From the NCBI RefSeq assembly GCF_963677075.1, contig NZ_OY781873.1, positions 1,240,001-1,304,000 of the forward strand: a stretch of DNA of 64,000 nt. The letters are read 5' to 3'. The position numbers and the translations under genes were made by a program. Each line of letters starts with the position of its first letter. Position 1 is the first letter of the stretch. Source of the DNA: an uncultured Sphaerochaeta sp. (GTDB lineage: Bacteria; Spirochaetota; Spirochaetia; Sphaerochaetales; Sphaerochaetaceae). Below the pieces are notes generated by a model, which was not told where the DNA came from, made no database searches, and saw nothing but the letters and a program-made list of their open reading frames with translations. Below, one piece after another: positions 34,103 through 43,087 of the stretch.

Positions 34103-34134
34103 GTATATACTATACCAAACTGATGATTTGTCAA
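34103..34134 (-). promoter_or_regulatory. Promoter/operator region of the minus-strand catabolic cluster
   Basis: On the minus strand a perfect TTGACA lies at 34129-34134, with TATAGT/TATATA-like -10 sequences around 34103-34114. The spacer is 14 or 19 bp depending on the -10 chosen. The 8-bp palindrome GTATATAC at 34103-34110 matches the core of TreR-type GntR/UTRA operators. The start codon is at 34057. A GTAT-rich stretch (34087-34110) surrounds it. Confidence 0.5.
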
Positions 34135-34182
34135 GAAATATTGGGAGAGCAGCTGGCAGATTTGATTAGATGATGAAGAATG

Positions 34183-34206
34183 CCCCCCTCTCGATTGAAA
34201 GGGGGG
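34183..34206 (-). terminator. Hairpin after the Gfo/Idh/MocA gene
   Basis: CCCCCCTCTC, a 4-nt loop and GAAAGGGGGG form a 10-bp stem with one mismatch. It lies about 35 bp downstream of the oxidoreductase stop at 34240 and upstream of the catabolic cluster promoter. The T-run after it on the minus strand is weak. Confidence 0.55.
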
Positions 34207-34239
34207 TATAGTGGGGTTTTATCCAGCTTGGCTTTCTGT

Positions 34240-35307
34240 CTAATATCTTACCGGTTTTCCTTCTCTCTGGCTCCTATACATGCCTTCGATCAGCTTGACG
34301 GTCTCCCTTCCTTCCTCACCAGAGGAGATGAGTGGGCTTCCGTTCAGGAGTGCCTGGGTGAAGTTTTCAATCTGCAGCGTAAAAAAGTAGGCAACCGGGT
34401 CGATCGAGTTGAAGAGATTGGTATCTTCTGTCTTCCAAAGTCCAATATTCTCTTTTTCTCCTTCGATGGTCCAGAGATCAGTGACAGGAGGCTCGGCAAT
34501 ACCGCTTCTTCCTGCAATGAACATCGCCCCTCCATCTGTCTGTACTCCTACCGAAGCAGCACTTGAACCGTGGACATGTACCTTGGCGTGAATACCTGGC
34601 TTTTGGGAGTTTGAAACCAGAATCGAGGCAATGGCACCGCTCTCAAACCGTACTGTACCAACTGCGGTATCCTCTACCTCGATGTAGGGGTGGTTCACGT
34701 TCTCCCACTGTGCGTAGACTTCCTTGACCGGTCCAAGGAACCAGCAGAGCAAGTCCAACTGGTGAGGGGCTTGGTTAATCAAGACACCACCGCCTTCACT
34801 GTCCCACTTTCCTCTCCAGGGGTCGCTGTTGTAGTACTCTTCATCTCTCCACCCCAGCATCGTGACCTGCCCGATCATCGGAGTACCAAGTTTCCCATCA
34901 TCTATAGCTATCCTGATACGCTGGCTTGCGGGGAACCAACGACGTTGGCTGATAACCGCAAGCTGTTTCTTTTCTTGCCTTGCAACCTCGATCATGGCAT
35001 CACACTCACTTACGGTCAGTGCCATAGGTTTCTCTACCAGAACATGGGCTCCTGCCTGAAAGGCAGTAATGGCATGCTCCTTATGCAATGGATGAGGGGT
35101 GGTTATGATAACCGCATCAACCTCTTCTTCCTTGATCATCTGTTGCATATCGGTAAAAGCCGTAATATTCCATTCGGCAGCAAATGCTTGGGCTTTCTCA
35201 TTGTTCCTGCCCCAAACAGCAACCAAGGTACTCTCTTCTGCTTCCTTGATGGCCTTTGCATGAACGTGTGCTACCTTGCCATAGCCTACCAGTGCATAAC
35301 GAACCAT
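34240..35307 (-). CDS. Gfo/Idh/MocA-family oxidoreductase
   Basis: This is a 355-residue NAD(P)-dependent sugar oxidoreductase. The N-terminal Rossmann motif is ALVGYGKVAHVHAKAI near 5-20, the signature AGAHVLVEKPMAL near 88, and a QAPHQLDLLCWFLGP helix near 178. Such enzymes oxidise or reduce sugars, inositols or glycosides. It is the last gene of the RpiR-gnd-kinase-ADH operon, seven bases after the dehydrogenase stop. The start at 35307 has GAGG upstream and gives the normal family N-terminus. Confidence 0.9.
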   Translation of the reverse strand: MVRYALVGYGKVAHVHAKAIKEAEESTLVAVWGRNNEKAQAFAAEWNITAFTDMQQMIKEEEVDAVIITTPHPLHKEHAITAFQAGAHVLVEKPMALTVSECDAMIEVARQEKKQLAVISQRRWFPASQRIRIAIDDGKLGTPMIGQVTMLGWRDEEYYNSDPWRGKWDSEGGGVLINQAPHQLDLLCWFLGPVKEVYAQWENVNHPYIEVEDTAVGTVRFESGAIASILVSNSQKPGIHAKVHVHGSSAASVGVQTDGGAMFIAGRSGIAEPPVTDLWTIEGEKENIGLWKTEDTNLFNSIDPVAYFFTLQIENFTQALLNGSPLISSGEEGRETVKLIEGMYRSQREGKPVRY

Positions 35308-35314
35308 GTTTTCC

Positions 35315-36358
35315 TCACTTTTTACCGGGAACCAGTACAACCTTGAGAAGTTCTTCTTCTCGATTGTAGAGTTTGTCGAACCAAAGTGGACCTTCTTCAA
35401 GCGGTACCACCTTGCTGATCAGGTCATCGACCACAAGTGCCTTGTTCGCCATCATTTTCAGGACAGCTGGATATTCCCCGTTGATCGCGCACGTTCCCTG
35501 GAGCCGGATCTGCCGGGTTACAACACTCTGTAGTGGAATCTTGATCTCAGGAGTGATGTTTCCGACCAGAACTACCTCTCCTCCCTTTTTTACCAGGGAG
35601 AGTGCTGTCTGGACGGGAGCTGTTGCCCCGACGGCCTCGAAGACCAGAGGGAGCATCTGCCGGTCAGTTATCTGCTGAACGTGTGAGAGCATATCACTGT
35701 CTGTGGGGTCGAATGCTTTGTCTGCACCTACTTCCAGTGCCTTTTTCCTTCTATTCTCATCAAGATCCAATGCAATGATAGTTCCGCTGGTCATGGTTCT
35801 CAGTAGCTTGATGATTAAGAGCCCGATCAATCCAGCTCCTACCACTGCAACATCATCAGCGAGGGAGATGTTGGCTTGTGAGATTGCATGGGCTGCTACT
35901 CCTGCTGGTTCAGCAAGGGATGCCTGAATAAAATCCAAGGCGGGAGGAAGGTGAAACAAGACACGCTCCTCCACCAAGGCATACTCAGCAAAAATACCAT
36001 CCTGTTTGTACTCCTCACAACTCACCCCCAGCACCCTGCGATTGTCACAGAGATTGAATAGGCCTTGTCTGCAATAGGAACAGGTTCCACAGTAGATGGT
36101 TGAGTCGAAGGTAACACGATCCCCAACTGCAAAGCCGGTAACCATGGAACCAACTTCTTCGATGATCCCACTTCCTTCATGCCCCATGATGATGGGCGGG
36201 CGTCGTCGTCCGCTTGAGCCATCATAACCGTGGACATCACTACCACAAATGGCAGCAGCCTTGATGCGTATAAGCACCTGGGTAGGGGAGGTGATGGCAG
36301 GACGCGGAACATCCTGAATTTCCAATTTCTTGTAGTCAGTGAGAACGAGCGCTTGCAT
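35315..36358 (-). CDS. Zinc-dependent medium-chain dehydrogenase (sorbitol/galactitol dehydrogenase-like)
   Basis: This is a 347-residue MDR enzyme. The catalytic zinc site is AAICGSDVHGYDG near 36 with GHEGSG near 57. The structural zinc cluster is C-x2-C-x2-C-x7-C (CGTCSYCRQGLFNLC, near 87-101). The NAD-binding turn is VVGAGLIGLLIIKLLR near 165, followed by LDLDENRRKKALEVGAD, whose acidic turn favours NAD. It likely oxidises a polyol or an aldonate-type sugar to feed the adjacent KDG-type kinase. The start at 36358 has GAGG upstream, 2 bp after the kinase stop. Confidence 0.9.
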   Translation of the reverse strand: MQALVLTDYKKLEIQDVPRPAITSPTQVLIRIKAAAICGSDVHGYDGSSGRRRPPIIMGHEGSGIIEEVGSMVTGFAVGDRVTFDSTIYCGTCSYCRQGLFNLCDNRRVLGVSCEEYKQDGIFAEYALVEERVLFHLPPALDFIQASLAEPAGVAAHAISQANISLADDVAVVGAGLIGLLIIKLLRTMTSGTIIALDLDENRRKKALEVGADKAFDPTDSDMLSHVQQITDRQMLPLVFEAVGATAPVQTALSLVKKGGEVVLVGNITPEIKIPLQSVVTRQIRLQGTCAINGEYPAVLKMMANKALVVDDLISKVVPLEEGPLWFDKLYNREEELLKVVLVPGKK

Positions 36359-36360
36359 GA

Positions 36361-37461
36361 TTACCTCTGAATTCGTGCACTGCCGCCTTTGGCAAGTGCT
36401 TCCACCTGGGCCAGGCTGGCCATGGTGGTATCGCCGGGATAACTGGTCAGGAGTGCTCCATGAGCCCATCCCAAACGCAGTGCCTCTTCCGGTTCCTTTC
36501 CTTCCAACAATCCATAGATGAGGCCACTGGCAAAACCATCGCCACCACCTACCCGGTCAAGAATATCCAGTTCACAGGTAGGAGCCTGGTACCCTTTCCC
36601 ATTGAGATAGAGTACAGCACTCCAGCGGTGTCGGTTGGTTGATTGTACTTCCCTCATGGTTGTTGCTACTGCCTTGATCTGGGGAAAACGTTTTGAAACT
36701 GTCTCCATCATTGCATAAAACGAAGATGGGTCGAGTTTGTCACTCTTATGTACTTCCGGTCCCTTGAGCCCTAAGCCAAGCTGGAGGTCCTCTTCATTGC
36801 CAATGAGAACATCAACATGCTCAACGATCGAAGAGAGGGTTTCCTGCGCTACCTTTTGAGGATCTTGACCTGCATCGGCAATGGACTTCCAAAGCTTCTC
36901 TCGGTAGTTCAGGTCAAAGGAAATAATGGCTCCCTGTTCCTTTGCTTTTTTCATCGCACGGATGATCAGGGAAGGAATGGCAGGGGAGAGAGCACTGAAG
37001 ATGCCTCCGCTATGGAACCATCTGACCTTGTTTGCAAAGATTGAATCCCAGTCGAAGCTGTCCTCGGTTAGGAATGATGCTGCCTCGTTGCTGCGATTAT
37101 AAAAGACCACAGGGGCTCGTAGTCCCTGTCCACGGTCACTGTACACATGAGCCATATTGGGTCCCCTGACCCCATCATGGGCGAAGCGTTTGTAAAACGC
37201 TTGTACTCCCATTCTCCTGACCTCACTCTCAATCTTCTGTCCTACCGGGTAGTCTACCATTGCACTGGCAATCGCAGTTCTTTGTCCAAATGCCCTGCTC
37301 AGGTTTGCAGCGACGTTATACTCACCACCTGAAACATGCAAGTCAAGATTCTGGGCATATTCGAAAGGGACTACGCCCGGGTCGAGACGAACAACCAAGG
37401 CTCCCAGCGAGAGAAAATCCAAGGATGCGTCTTCTTTGTTCATGAGTGGAATTGATGCCAT
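36361..37461 (-). CDS. PfkB sugar kinase, 2-keto-3-deoxygluconate kinase-like
   Basis: This is a 366-residue PfkB kinase. The N-terminal strand FLSLGALVVRLDPG near 16 fits KDG kinases, with the GGEYNVAANLSRAFG loop near 45-59. The catalytic motif is VGGGDGFASGLIYGLLEG near 312, where GGGD replaces the common GAGD but the base Asp is kept. Its operon also encodes 6-phosphogluconate dehydrogenase and an RpiR regulator, consistent with aldonate or ketodeoxyaldonate breakdown. The resulting KDPG could be split by the Eda encoded elsewhere in the window. GGAGG precedes the ATG at 37461. Confidence 0.83.
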   Translation of the reverse strand: MASIPLMNKEDASLDFLSLGALVVRLDPGVVPFEYAQNLDLHVSGGEYNVAANLSRAFGQRTAIASAMVDYPVGQKIESEVRRMGVQAFYKRFAHDGVRGPNMAHVYSDRGQGLRAPVVFYNRSNEAASFLTEDSFDWDSIFANKVRWFHSGGIFSALSPAIPSLIIRAMKKAKEQGAIISFDLNYREKLWKSIADAGQDPQKVAQETLSSIVEHVDVLIGNEEDLQLGLGLKGPEVHKSDKLDPSSFYAMMETVSKRFPQIKAVATTMREVQSTNRHRWSAVLYLNGKGYQAPTCELDILDRVGGGDGFASGLIYGLLEGKEPEEALRLGWAHGALLTSYPGDTTMASLAQVEALAKGGSARIQR

Positions 37462-37480
37462 CTGCAAACCTCCAGTGCGC

Positions 37481-38926
37481 TTATACGGTATAGGTGGTGC
37501 TGGCGGTATCGCCGCCTCTGCCAGTCCAGTTGGTGTGGAAGAATTCTCCCCGCTTCTTGTCTACCCGCTCATATGTATGAGCTCCGAAATAGTCACGCTG
37601 TGCCTGGAGGAGATTTGCCGGTAGACGTTCGGTCCTGTAGCTGTCGAACCAGGAGAGCGCTGCACTCAAGGATGGGGTAGGAATACCATTCAGTGCAGCA
37701 GCAGCGACCACTTCTCTCAGACTCTGGTGATTCTCTTTCAGGATCTGAACGAAGTAGGGGTCCATGATAAGGTTCTGCAGTAGGGGATTCTTGGTGAATG
37801 CCTGACTGATCTTGTCGAGAAATGCAGAGCGGATGATGCAGCCGCCTCTCCAGAGCAGGGCAATCCCTCCCAGGTTCAGGTCCCAATTGTTTGTCTCACC
37901 TGCTGCCTTGATCAGGCTGAAACCCTGTGCATAGCTGATAATTTTTGCTGCATAGAGTGCTTTTCCAAGCATGGTGATGAAGGCCTGTGGATCAGAAACA
38001 GGATGGTTGGGTGCCAAGTCGTACACCTTGCTGGCAGCCAGGCGCTCGTCCTTCTGGCTTGAAACGCTTCTTGCGAAAACAGATTCAACGATCAAGGTCA
38101 AGGGAACACCCTCATGCAGTGCACTGATGCCGGTCCATTTACCGGTTCCTTTCTGTCCAGCGGTATCAAGAATTTTATCAAGGAGGAAGGAACCATCTTC
38201 TTCCTTATACCCAAGAATATCCTTGGTGATCTCGATCAGGTAGCTGTCCAGGTCTCCTTCATTCCAATCCGAGAATATGCTTTGCATGCTTTCATTGTCC
38301 AGTTTAAGGATTCGATGCATTAGGTCGTAGATCTCACCGATAAGCTGCATATCTCCATACTCGATGCCGTTGTGTACCATCTTTACAAAGTGACCCGCGC
38401 CTCCTTTCCCGATCCAATCACAGCATGGCTCGCCATGTACATGTGCGCTGATTCCTTGCAGTATGGGTTTTACAGATTCCCATGCGGACTTTGAGCCACC
38501 GGGCATGATGGAGGGCCCCTTCAAGGCACCTTCCTCGCCACCCGATACTCCTGTTCCGATGTACAGCAAGCCTTTGCTCTCCACATAGGCCATTCTACGC
38601 TCACTGTCTTCATAGTTGGAGTTTCCTCCGTCAATGATAATATCTCCTGCTTCCAGAAGTGGAATGAGCTTTTCGATGGTTTCATCGACAGCTTTCCCTG
38701 CCTTCACCATCATCATCACTTTCCTGGGGCGTTCCAGATGTTCAACCAGTTCTTCAAGGCTGTGTGTACCGATGATGTTCTTTCCTTTCGCCCTGGAATC
38801 AAGGAAGGCATCGACTTTGGAAATGCTACGGTTATAGACAGCAACACTAAACCCTTTGCTCTCCATATTGAGCACCAGGTTTTCTCCCATTACTGCAAGG
38901 CCGATAAGACCAATATTTGCTTTCAT
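37481..38926 (-). CDS. gnd: 6-phosphogluconate dehydrogenase, decarboxylating
   Basis: This is a 481-residue homodimeric 6PGDH of full length. It has NIGLIGLAVMGENLVLNM at 4-21, substrate motifs DGGNSNYEDSERR near 100-112 and GTGVSGGEEGALKGPS near 125-140. The catalytic Lys is in GHFVKMVHNGIEYGDMQ near 183-199, and the C-terminal dimer tail includes RRDYFG-type DYFGAHTYER. It converts 6-phosphogluconate to ribulose 5-phosphate, CO2 and NADPH. It lies 20 bp after the RpiR regulator gene and leads the kinase-dehydrogenase genes. Confidence 0.97.
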   Translation of the reverse strand: MKANIGLIGLAVMGENLVLNMESKGFSVAVYNRSISKVDAFLDSRAKGKNIIGTHSLEELVEHLERPRKVMMMVKAGKAVDETIEKLIPLLEAGDIIIDGGNSNYEDSERRMAYVESKGLLYIGTGVSGGEEGALKGPSIMPGGSKSAWESVKPILQGISAHVHGEPCCDWIGKGGAGHFVKMVHNGIEYGDMQLIGEIYDLMHRILKLDNESMQSIFSDWNEGDLDSYLIEITKDILGYKEEDGSFLLDKILDTAGQKGTGKWTGISALHEGVPLTLIVESVFARSVSSQKDERLAASKVYDLAPNHPVSDPQAFITMLGKALYAAKIISYAQGFSLIKAAGETNNWDLNLGGIALLWRGGCIIRSAFLDKISQAFTKNPLLQNLIMDPYFVQILKENHQSLREVVAAAALNGIPTPSLSAALSWFDSYRTERLPANLLQAQRDYFGAHTYERVDKKRGEFFHTNWTGRGGDTASTTYTV

Positions 38927-38945
38927 TTATATATGTCTCCTCATC

Positions 38946-39788
38946 TTAAATTCTTCGTTTTGCGATAACATCTCTCATTTTATTCAAATTTTCCACCCCA
39001 GTATTCTCCATGAGCTCAAGGATTTCCACGTACAGGACATCGATAAGCACCAAGGAGGTAATCCTGGCAGAAAAGGATTCTGCAACTATTTTCGAACAAC
39101 AAGGGCTTACAGACAAGACATAGTCTCCCAGTTTTGCCAAAGGGGATCGTGCATTGCTGGTTAAAATAAGCAGCTTGGCTCCATTGTTTCTGAGCTCTTC
39201 TGCCAGGGCAAGGGTGTCATAGCCTTCACCGGTATGACTTACAATAAGGGCAACATCATCCTTTGCTGCTTGGCTGGCGAGCATAAGTTGCATATGGAAG
39301 TCAGCAGCATACTGGCAGTTGATTCCTGTTCTGATAAATTTATGATATGCATCCTGGGCAAGGGTATTGGAACCTCCGAGGCCCATGAGAAATACCGAGC
39401 GAGCCTTGGCAATCAATGTTGCACTTTCCTTGATTGCCTTACGGTCAATGGCCCCCAGTGTTTCAGAGAGGGTATGTTGTGCATTCTTGAAGACCATATC
39501 CACTACCTCTTCACCCTCAAGGAGCTCAGTTTCAAAGACTTGTTCATTTTTGGGGATGGTTTCCCTTGCAAGGGCGATACGAAAGCGCTGGTATCCTGAG
39601 TATCCAAGTTTACGGGCAAAGCGAACCATGGTTGATTCGCTGATCCCAATTCTCTCTGCTAGTTTCTCAATACTCGGGTTTACCGATTCCTTGGGATGTT
39701 CGAGGATGAAGTCAGCAATTTTCTTCTCTTTCGCACTGAGGGTGTTGTACTTGCTTCGAATCGTATAGATGGCACTTACTTCTTGCAT
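38946..39788 (-). CDS. RpiR/MurR-family transcriptional regulator (HTH + SIS domain)
   Basis: This is a 280-residue regulator. The N-terminal HTH includes SIEKLAERIGISESTMVRFARKLGYSGYQRFR, spanning about 38-69, and a SIS domain from about 125 (FLMGLGGSNTLAQDAYHKF) binds phosphosugars. HexR-like members sense KDPG or glucose 6-phosphate and control gnd/edd/eda-type genes, which matches the downstream gnd and KDG-type kinase. It is the first gene of its operon and diverges from the ABC importer. Two exact 14-bp repeats in the divergent promoter region are the likely binding sites. Confidence 0.92.
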   Translation of the reverse strand: MQEVSAIYTIRSKYNTLSAKEKKIADFILEHPKESVNPSIEKLAERIGISESTMVRFARKLGYSGYQRFRIALARETIPKNEQVFETELLEGEEVVDMVFKNAQHTLSETLGAIDRKAIKESATLIAKARSVFLMGLGGSNTLAQDAYHKFIRTGINCQYAADFHMQLMLASQAAKDDVALIVSHTGEGYDTLALAEELRNNGAKLLILTSNARSPLAKLGDYVLSVSPCCSKIVAESFSARITSLVLIDVLYVEILELMENTGVENLNKMRDVIAKRRI

Positions 39789-39806
39789 GCTGGTCCTCTT
39801 GTAGTC

Positions 39807-39835
39807 AGTATAGTATGAAAAAAATATTCAGGCAA
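39807..39835 (-). promoter_or_regulatory. Sigma-70-type promoter of the rpiR-gnd operon
   Basis: On the minus strand TTGCCT (39830-39835), a 17-bp spacer and a perfect TATACT (39807-39812) lie just before the RpiR start at 39788. One copy of the direct repeat fills the spacer, so a bound repressor would block the promoter. Confidence 0.65.
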
Positions 39836-39852
39836 TGAGAAAAAAATATTCA
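39817..39852. promoter_or_regulatory. Two exact 14-bp direct repeats, candidate RpiR operator
   Basis: GAAAAAAATATTCA occurs at 39817-39830 and again at 39839-39852, 22 bp apart start to start (two helical turns). The first copy is extended to TGAA-N7-TTCA, itself a dyad. The pair lies between the divergent rpiR and importer genes and overlaps the rpiR promoter. Confidence 0.65.
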
Positions 39853-39882
39853 TTTATCGCTATACAATTCCAAAAAAGGGGT

Positions 39883-39888
39883 TATACT
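39883..39888 (+). promoter_or_regulatory. -10 element of the maltose-type ABC operon
   Basis: TATACT lies 46 bp before the binding-protein ATG. The position 17 bp upstream reads CTATAC, a poor -35, so activation by another factor is possible. Confidence 0.45.
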
Positions 39889-39934
39889 ATAGCCAAAAGG
39901 TTGTATTTGTACAATTTACAAAGGAGAAGAAGAA

Positions 39935-41209
39935 ATGAAGATGAAAACAATGGTCATTATTGCGCTGTTGCTCGGTCTTGTGTTGGCACCAATGTTCGCA
40001 CAAGGGACTAAAGATGAAGCAGCCCCGCAAGAGATCCGTGTGTTGCTGGCTAACCACCCTTATGGGGAGTTGCTGAAGACCAAGATTCCTGAATTCGAAG
40101 CAGAGACTGGGATCAAGGTAAACTATGAGAGTCTGCAGGAGAGCCAGCTCACCAATAAGTTGACCACTGAATTTGCAACCAACAGTTCCACCGTGGATGT
40201 GTTTATGACTCGTCCTCTTCAGGAAGGCTTGATGTTCATCAAGAATGGTTGGTATGAGAGCTTGGACAACTATGACTTTGCTGATTATCCAGCGAACTCA
40301 GTAGATATCGGCAGAAAAGATGGTAAAGCCTACATTGTACCTCTCGTAACCGAGTGGCAGGTAATGTACTACCGAAAGGATCTGTTTAAAAAGGCTGGTC
40401 TTTCCGTACCTACAACCTTTGCAGAGCTTGAGAATGCCGCAAGAGTCCTTAATAAGGACGGTGTTGCTGGTTTTGCCTCAAGAGGTAAGGGTGCTGCTGC
40501 AGTAACTCAGATTTCCAGCTATATCTATAACTATGGTGGTAGATATCTTGAAGATGGAAAGGCTGTCTTTGATAGCCCAGAGGCAATTGAAGCAATCCGA
40601 TATTATGGCAAATTGCTTGGCAATTATGGACCACAGGGCGTTACCAGCATGTCTTGGGAGAATATCATGCCTGTGTTCCAGGCTGGAAAGGTCGCAATGT
40701 GGACTGATGCAAGTGTCTTCTATGGACAGATTGTTGATCCTGCAAAGACAGAGATTCCTGCTGAGGATATCGGGGTAGCACAGCTTCCAAGAGGCCCAAA
40801 GGATGATTCCCCGTTCATCGTAGTTTCATGGGGTATGGCAATGTCCTCCGCTTCCAAGAACAAGGATGCTGCACAGAAGTTCCTCGACTGGGCTACAAGC
40901 AAGGAACTTGCCAAGGAAGGTATGCTCACGAACATCACCATGGCACGAGATTCTGCTTGGGCAGATGCTGAGGTTAGGGCAGTTATGAATCCTAGTTTGG
41001 TTGAGACACAGGCACATGCTGCAAAGAACGGGTTCCCGTTTGACCGACCGTTCATGAGTTCTGTTGGACAGGCACGTGACCTGATCGGTGAAGTCATCAT
41101 CGAATCCATCAATACCAAGGGTACTTCAAGTAAACTCAGTGCACTTGCCAGTGAGAAGGCAGATGCTGTAGATGAGCTCCTGAAGGCCGATGGTGAGTAC
41201 GGACTCTAA
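39935..41209 (+). CDS. Sugar ABC transporter, substrate-binding protein (family 1, MalE-type)
   Basis: This is a 424-residue periplasmic binding protein with a Sec signal at 1-22 ending MFAQG and no lipobox cysteine. The family-1 start IRVLLANHPYGELLKTKIPEFEAETGIKVNYE follows near residue 31. VPLVTEWQVMYYRKDLFKKAGL near 135 is the typical hinge strand, and MSWENIMPVFQAGKVAMW is near 235. It would capture an oligosaccharide or sugar derivative for the two permeases downstream. No ATPase gene is linked; such importers often share one MsiK/UgpC-type ATPase encoded elsewhere. Confidence 0.92.
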   Translation: MKMKTMVIIALLLGLVLAPMFAQGTKDEAAPQEIRVLLANHPYGELLKTKIPEFEAETGIKVNYESLQESQLTNKLTTEFATNSSTVDVFMTRPLQEGLMFIKNGWYESLDNYDFADYPANSVDIGRKDGKAYIVPLVTEWQVMYYRKDLFKKAGLSVPTTFAELENAARVLNKDGVAGFASRGKGAAAVTQISSYIYNYGGRYLEDGKAVFDSPEAIEAIRYYGKLLGNYGPQGVTSMSWENIMPVFQAGKVAMWTDASVFYGQIVDPAKTEIPAEDIGVAQLPRGPKDDSPFIVVSWGMAMSSASKNKDAAQKFLDWATSKELAKEGMLTNITMARDSAWADAEVRAVMNPSLVETQAHAAKNGFPFDRPFMSSVGQARDLIGEVIIESINTKGTSSKLSALASEKADAVDELLKADGEYGL

Positions 41210-41228
41210 GTAAGTAGTAAGAGGAATT

Positions 41229-41253
41229 GGCCGACCGATACTCTCGGTCGGCC
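41229..41253 (+). other. Perfect stem-loop between binding-protein and permease genes
   Basis: GGCCGACCGA, a 5-nt loop and TCGGTCGGCC form a perfect 10-bp GC-rich stem 19 bp after the stop. No T-run follows. It probably protects the upstream message or attenuates the permease genes. Confidence 0.7.
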
Positions 41254-41277
41254 TATCGTATTGCAAGGAGTTGTCCC

Positions 41278-42156
41278 ATGGTCAAACAAGGTTTCTTAGA
41301 AAAAAATCTACGCTATATTTTCCCACTTCCTGCCGTGCTGTTTGTAGTGATACTTATGGTGTTTCCGGTGGTGTATACTTTCTTTCTCAGTTTTACTGAT
41401 TGGTCATTGACCAGTGGGAGACCCCTCTCTGTAGTGGGACTGGAGAGTTATTTCAAGGTACTCAAGGAGCCTAGGTTCCTTCAGTCTCTGGGAAGGACTT
41501 TCTATTTTACGTTTGGTGCTGTAATTGTGGAAATGGTTCTTGGGACTGTCCTAGCCCTAATTCTCAACCGAAAGTTCAAGGGGAAGGGTATGGTGAAAAC
41601 CTTGTTGCTGTTGCCCTTGGTTGCAACTCCGGTCGCTATTGGAATTGTTTGGAACCTGTTCTATGACCCGACAATTGGCATTCTGAACTATGTGCTCAGT
41701 GTGTTAAAGCTTCCACAGAGTGGTTGGGTCAGTGATGCAAGGACTGTTATGCCTTCCTTGATCATGGTAGATATCTGGCAGTGGACGCCTATGATTACCA
41801 TCATCGTACTAGCGGGTCTTGCTGGTTTGTCCACTGAGCCGTATGAATCGGCCATGGTCGATGGGGCAAATGGAAGGCAGGTCCTGTTTCAGATCACGCT
41901 TCCCATGTTGATGCCGACCATCCTTACTGCGGTAATCCTTCGGGCGATCGATGCACTTAAAACCTACGATATCATCTACTCGATGACTGGAGGGGGGCCG
42001 GGGTATGCTTCAGAGAACCTGAATGTCTTGGCTTTTAAATACAGCTTTGAATACTTCAGGATGGGACAGAGTGCTGTTATGTTGGTCTTCCTGTTTGCTA
42101 TCGTCATGCTCTTCAGCTTGATGGTGATGCGCGTACGCAGAATTTTCGAGTTGTAG
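41278..42156 (+). CDS. Sugar ABC transporter permease (MalF-type)
   Basis: This is a 292-residue permease with six predicted membrane helices, the first at about residues 15-37 (PAVLFVVILMVFPVVYTFFLS). The ATPase-docking EAA loop is EPYESAMVDGANGRQVLFQITLPMLMP near 200-226. It pairs with the next gene as a heterodimeric channel. AAGGAG lies 9 bp before the ATG at 41278; an earlier start would run through the hairpin and is unlikely. Confidence 0.93.
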   Translation: MVKQGFLEKNLRYIFPLPAVLFVVILMVFPVVYTFFLSFTDWSLTSGRPLSVVGLESYFKVLKEPRFLQSLGRTFYFTFGAVIVEMVLGTVLALILNRKFKGKGMVKTLLLLPLVATPVAIGIVWNLFYDPTIGILNYVLSVLKLPQSGWVSDARTVMPSLIMVDIWQWTPMITIIVLAGLAGLSTEPYESAMVDGANGRQVLFQITLPMLMPTILTAVILRAIDALKTYDIIYSMTGGGPGYASENLNVLAFKYSFEYFRMGQSAVMLVFLFAIVMLFSLMVMRVRRIFEL

Positions 42157-42166
42157 GAGGAGAGGC

Positions 42167-42982
42167 ATGCAGCGAAAAATAGTCCATTCAATTCTCTTTG
42201 GTATCATGCTGGTTTTGATCATCGTACCAATTTTATTCCCCTTCATCTGGATGCTGATGAGTTCGTTCAAGACACAAGTTGATATCATCAGTTGGCCTCC
42301 AAAGTTCATATTTACCCCGGTGATGCAGAACTATGAGCGGGTGTTCATAGAGCAGGATTTCCTGCATTACATGAAAAACTCTGTCATTGTATCGGTGGTG
42401 AGTGTGTTCTTTTCACTCATTCTTGGGCTCCCCGCAGCCTACTCCATTGCTCGCTATAAGCAGAAGAAACTCTCTGTATTCATTCTGGTTGCTCGCTTGA
42501 TGCCGGGTATCTCATTCCTTATGCCTTGGTACATTGTTTTTTCAAGGCTTCACTTGATGGATAGCTATATTGCCTTGATTCTCAGCCATATGCTTATTGC
42601 TCTTCCTTTGGTTGTGTGGGTAATGGCTCCCTATTTCGATTCGGTGCCTCGTGAGCTAGAAGAGGCTGCTATGGTGGATGGACTGACGCAGCAGAGTGCG
42701 TTCCTCAAGATCTTGTTGCCTCTCTCCGGTCCTGGGGTGGTTACCGCTACAACGTTGAGTTTTATCTTCAGTTGGAACAACTTCATGTTCAGCCAGGTAC
42801 TGAGCCAGCAGAAAACAAGAACACTTCCCATTGCAGTATATAACTTCCTCAGTTATGTCGAAGTTGACTGGGGTGCGGTCATGGCAGCAGCTGTTACCAT
42901 TATGGCTCCGGCAATTATCCTTACGATGTTCTTCCAGAAGTATGTTGTCAAAGGACTTACGATGGGAGCTGTGAAAGGGTAG
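42167..42982 (+). CDS. Sugar ABC transporter permease (MalG-type)
   Basis: This is a 271-residue permease with six helices, the first at about 11-31. The EAA loop is PRELEEAAMVDGLTQQSAFLKILLPLSGPG near 160-189 (helix included). The C-terminal end VVKGLTMGAVKG is typical of MalG-class partners. AGGAGGAG precedes the ATG and the gap to the upstream permease is 10 bp. It completes the importer except for the ATPase. Confidence 0.94.
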   Translation: MQRKIVHSILFGIMLVLIIVPILFPFIWMLMSSFKTQVDIISWPPKFIFTPVMQNYERVFIEQDFLHYMKNSVIVSVVSVFFSLILGLPAAYSIARYKQKKLSVFILVARLMPGISFLMPWYIVFSRLHLMDSYIALILSHMLIALPLVVWVMAPYFDSVPRELEEAAMVDGLTQQSAFLKILLPLSGPGVVTATTLSFIFSWNNFMFSQVLSQQKTRTLPIAVYNFLSYVEVDWGAVMAAAVTIMAPAIILTMFFQKYVVKGLTMGAVKG

Positions 42983-43087
42983 AAATAGTCCTAAGACACG
43001 AGATGTATTTTTTATTCAAGTAGCAATGGATAATCCTTGTCTCTCCTCACTGCACCCTCTATGCTGAATCAAATAGGGGGTGCTCTC

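Noticed and set aside
34087..34110. GTAT-rich stretch as a microsatellite
   Set aside because: Only three imperfect GTAT units plus a palindrome are present. A promoter/operator explanation fits the position better.
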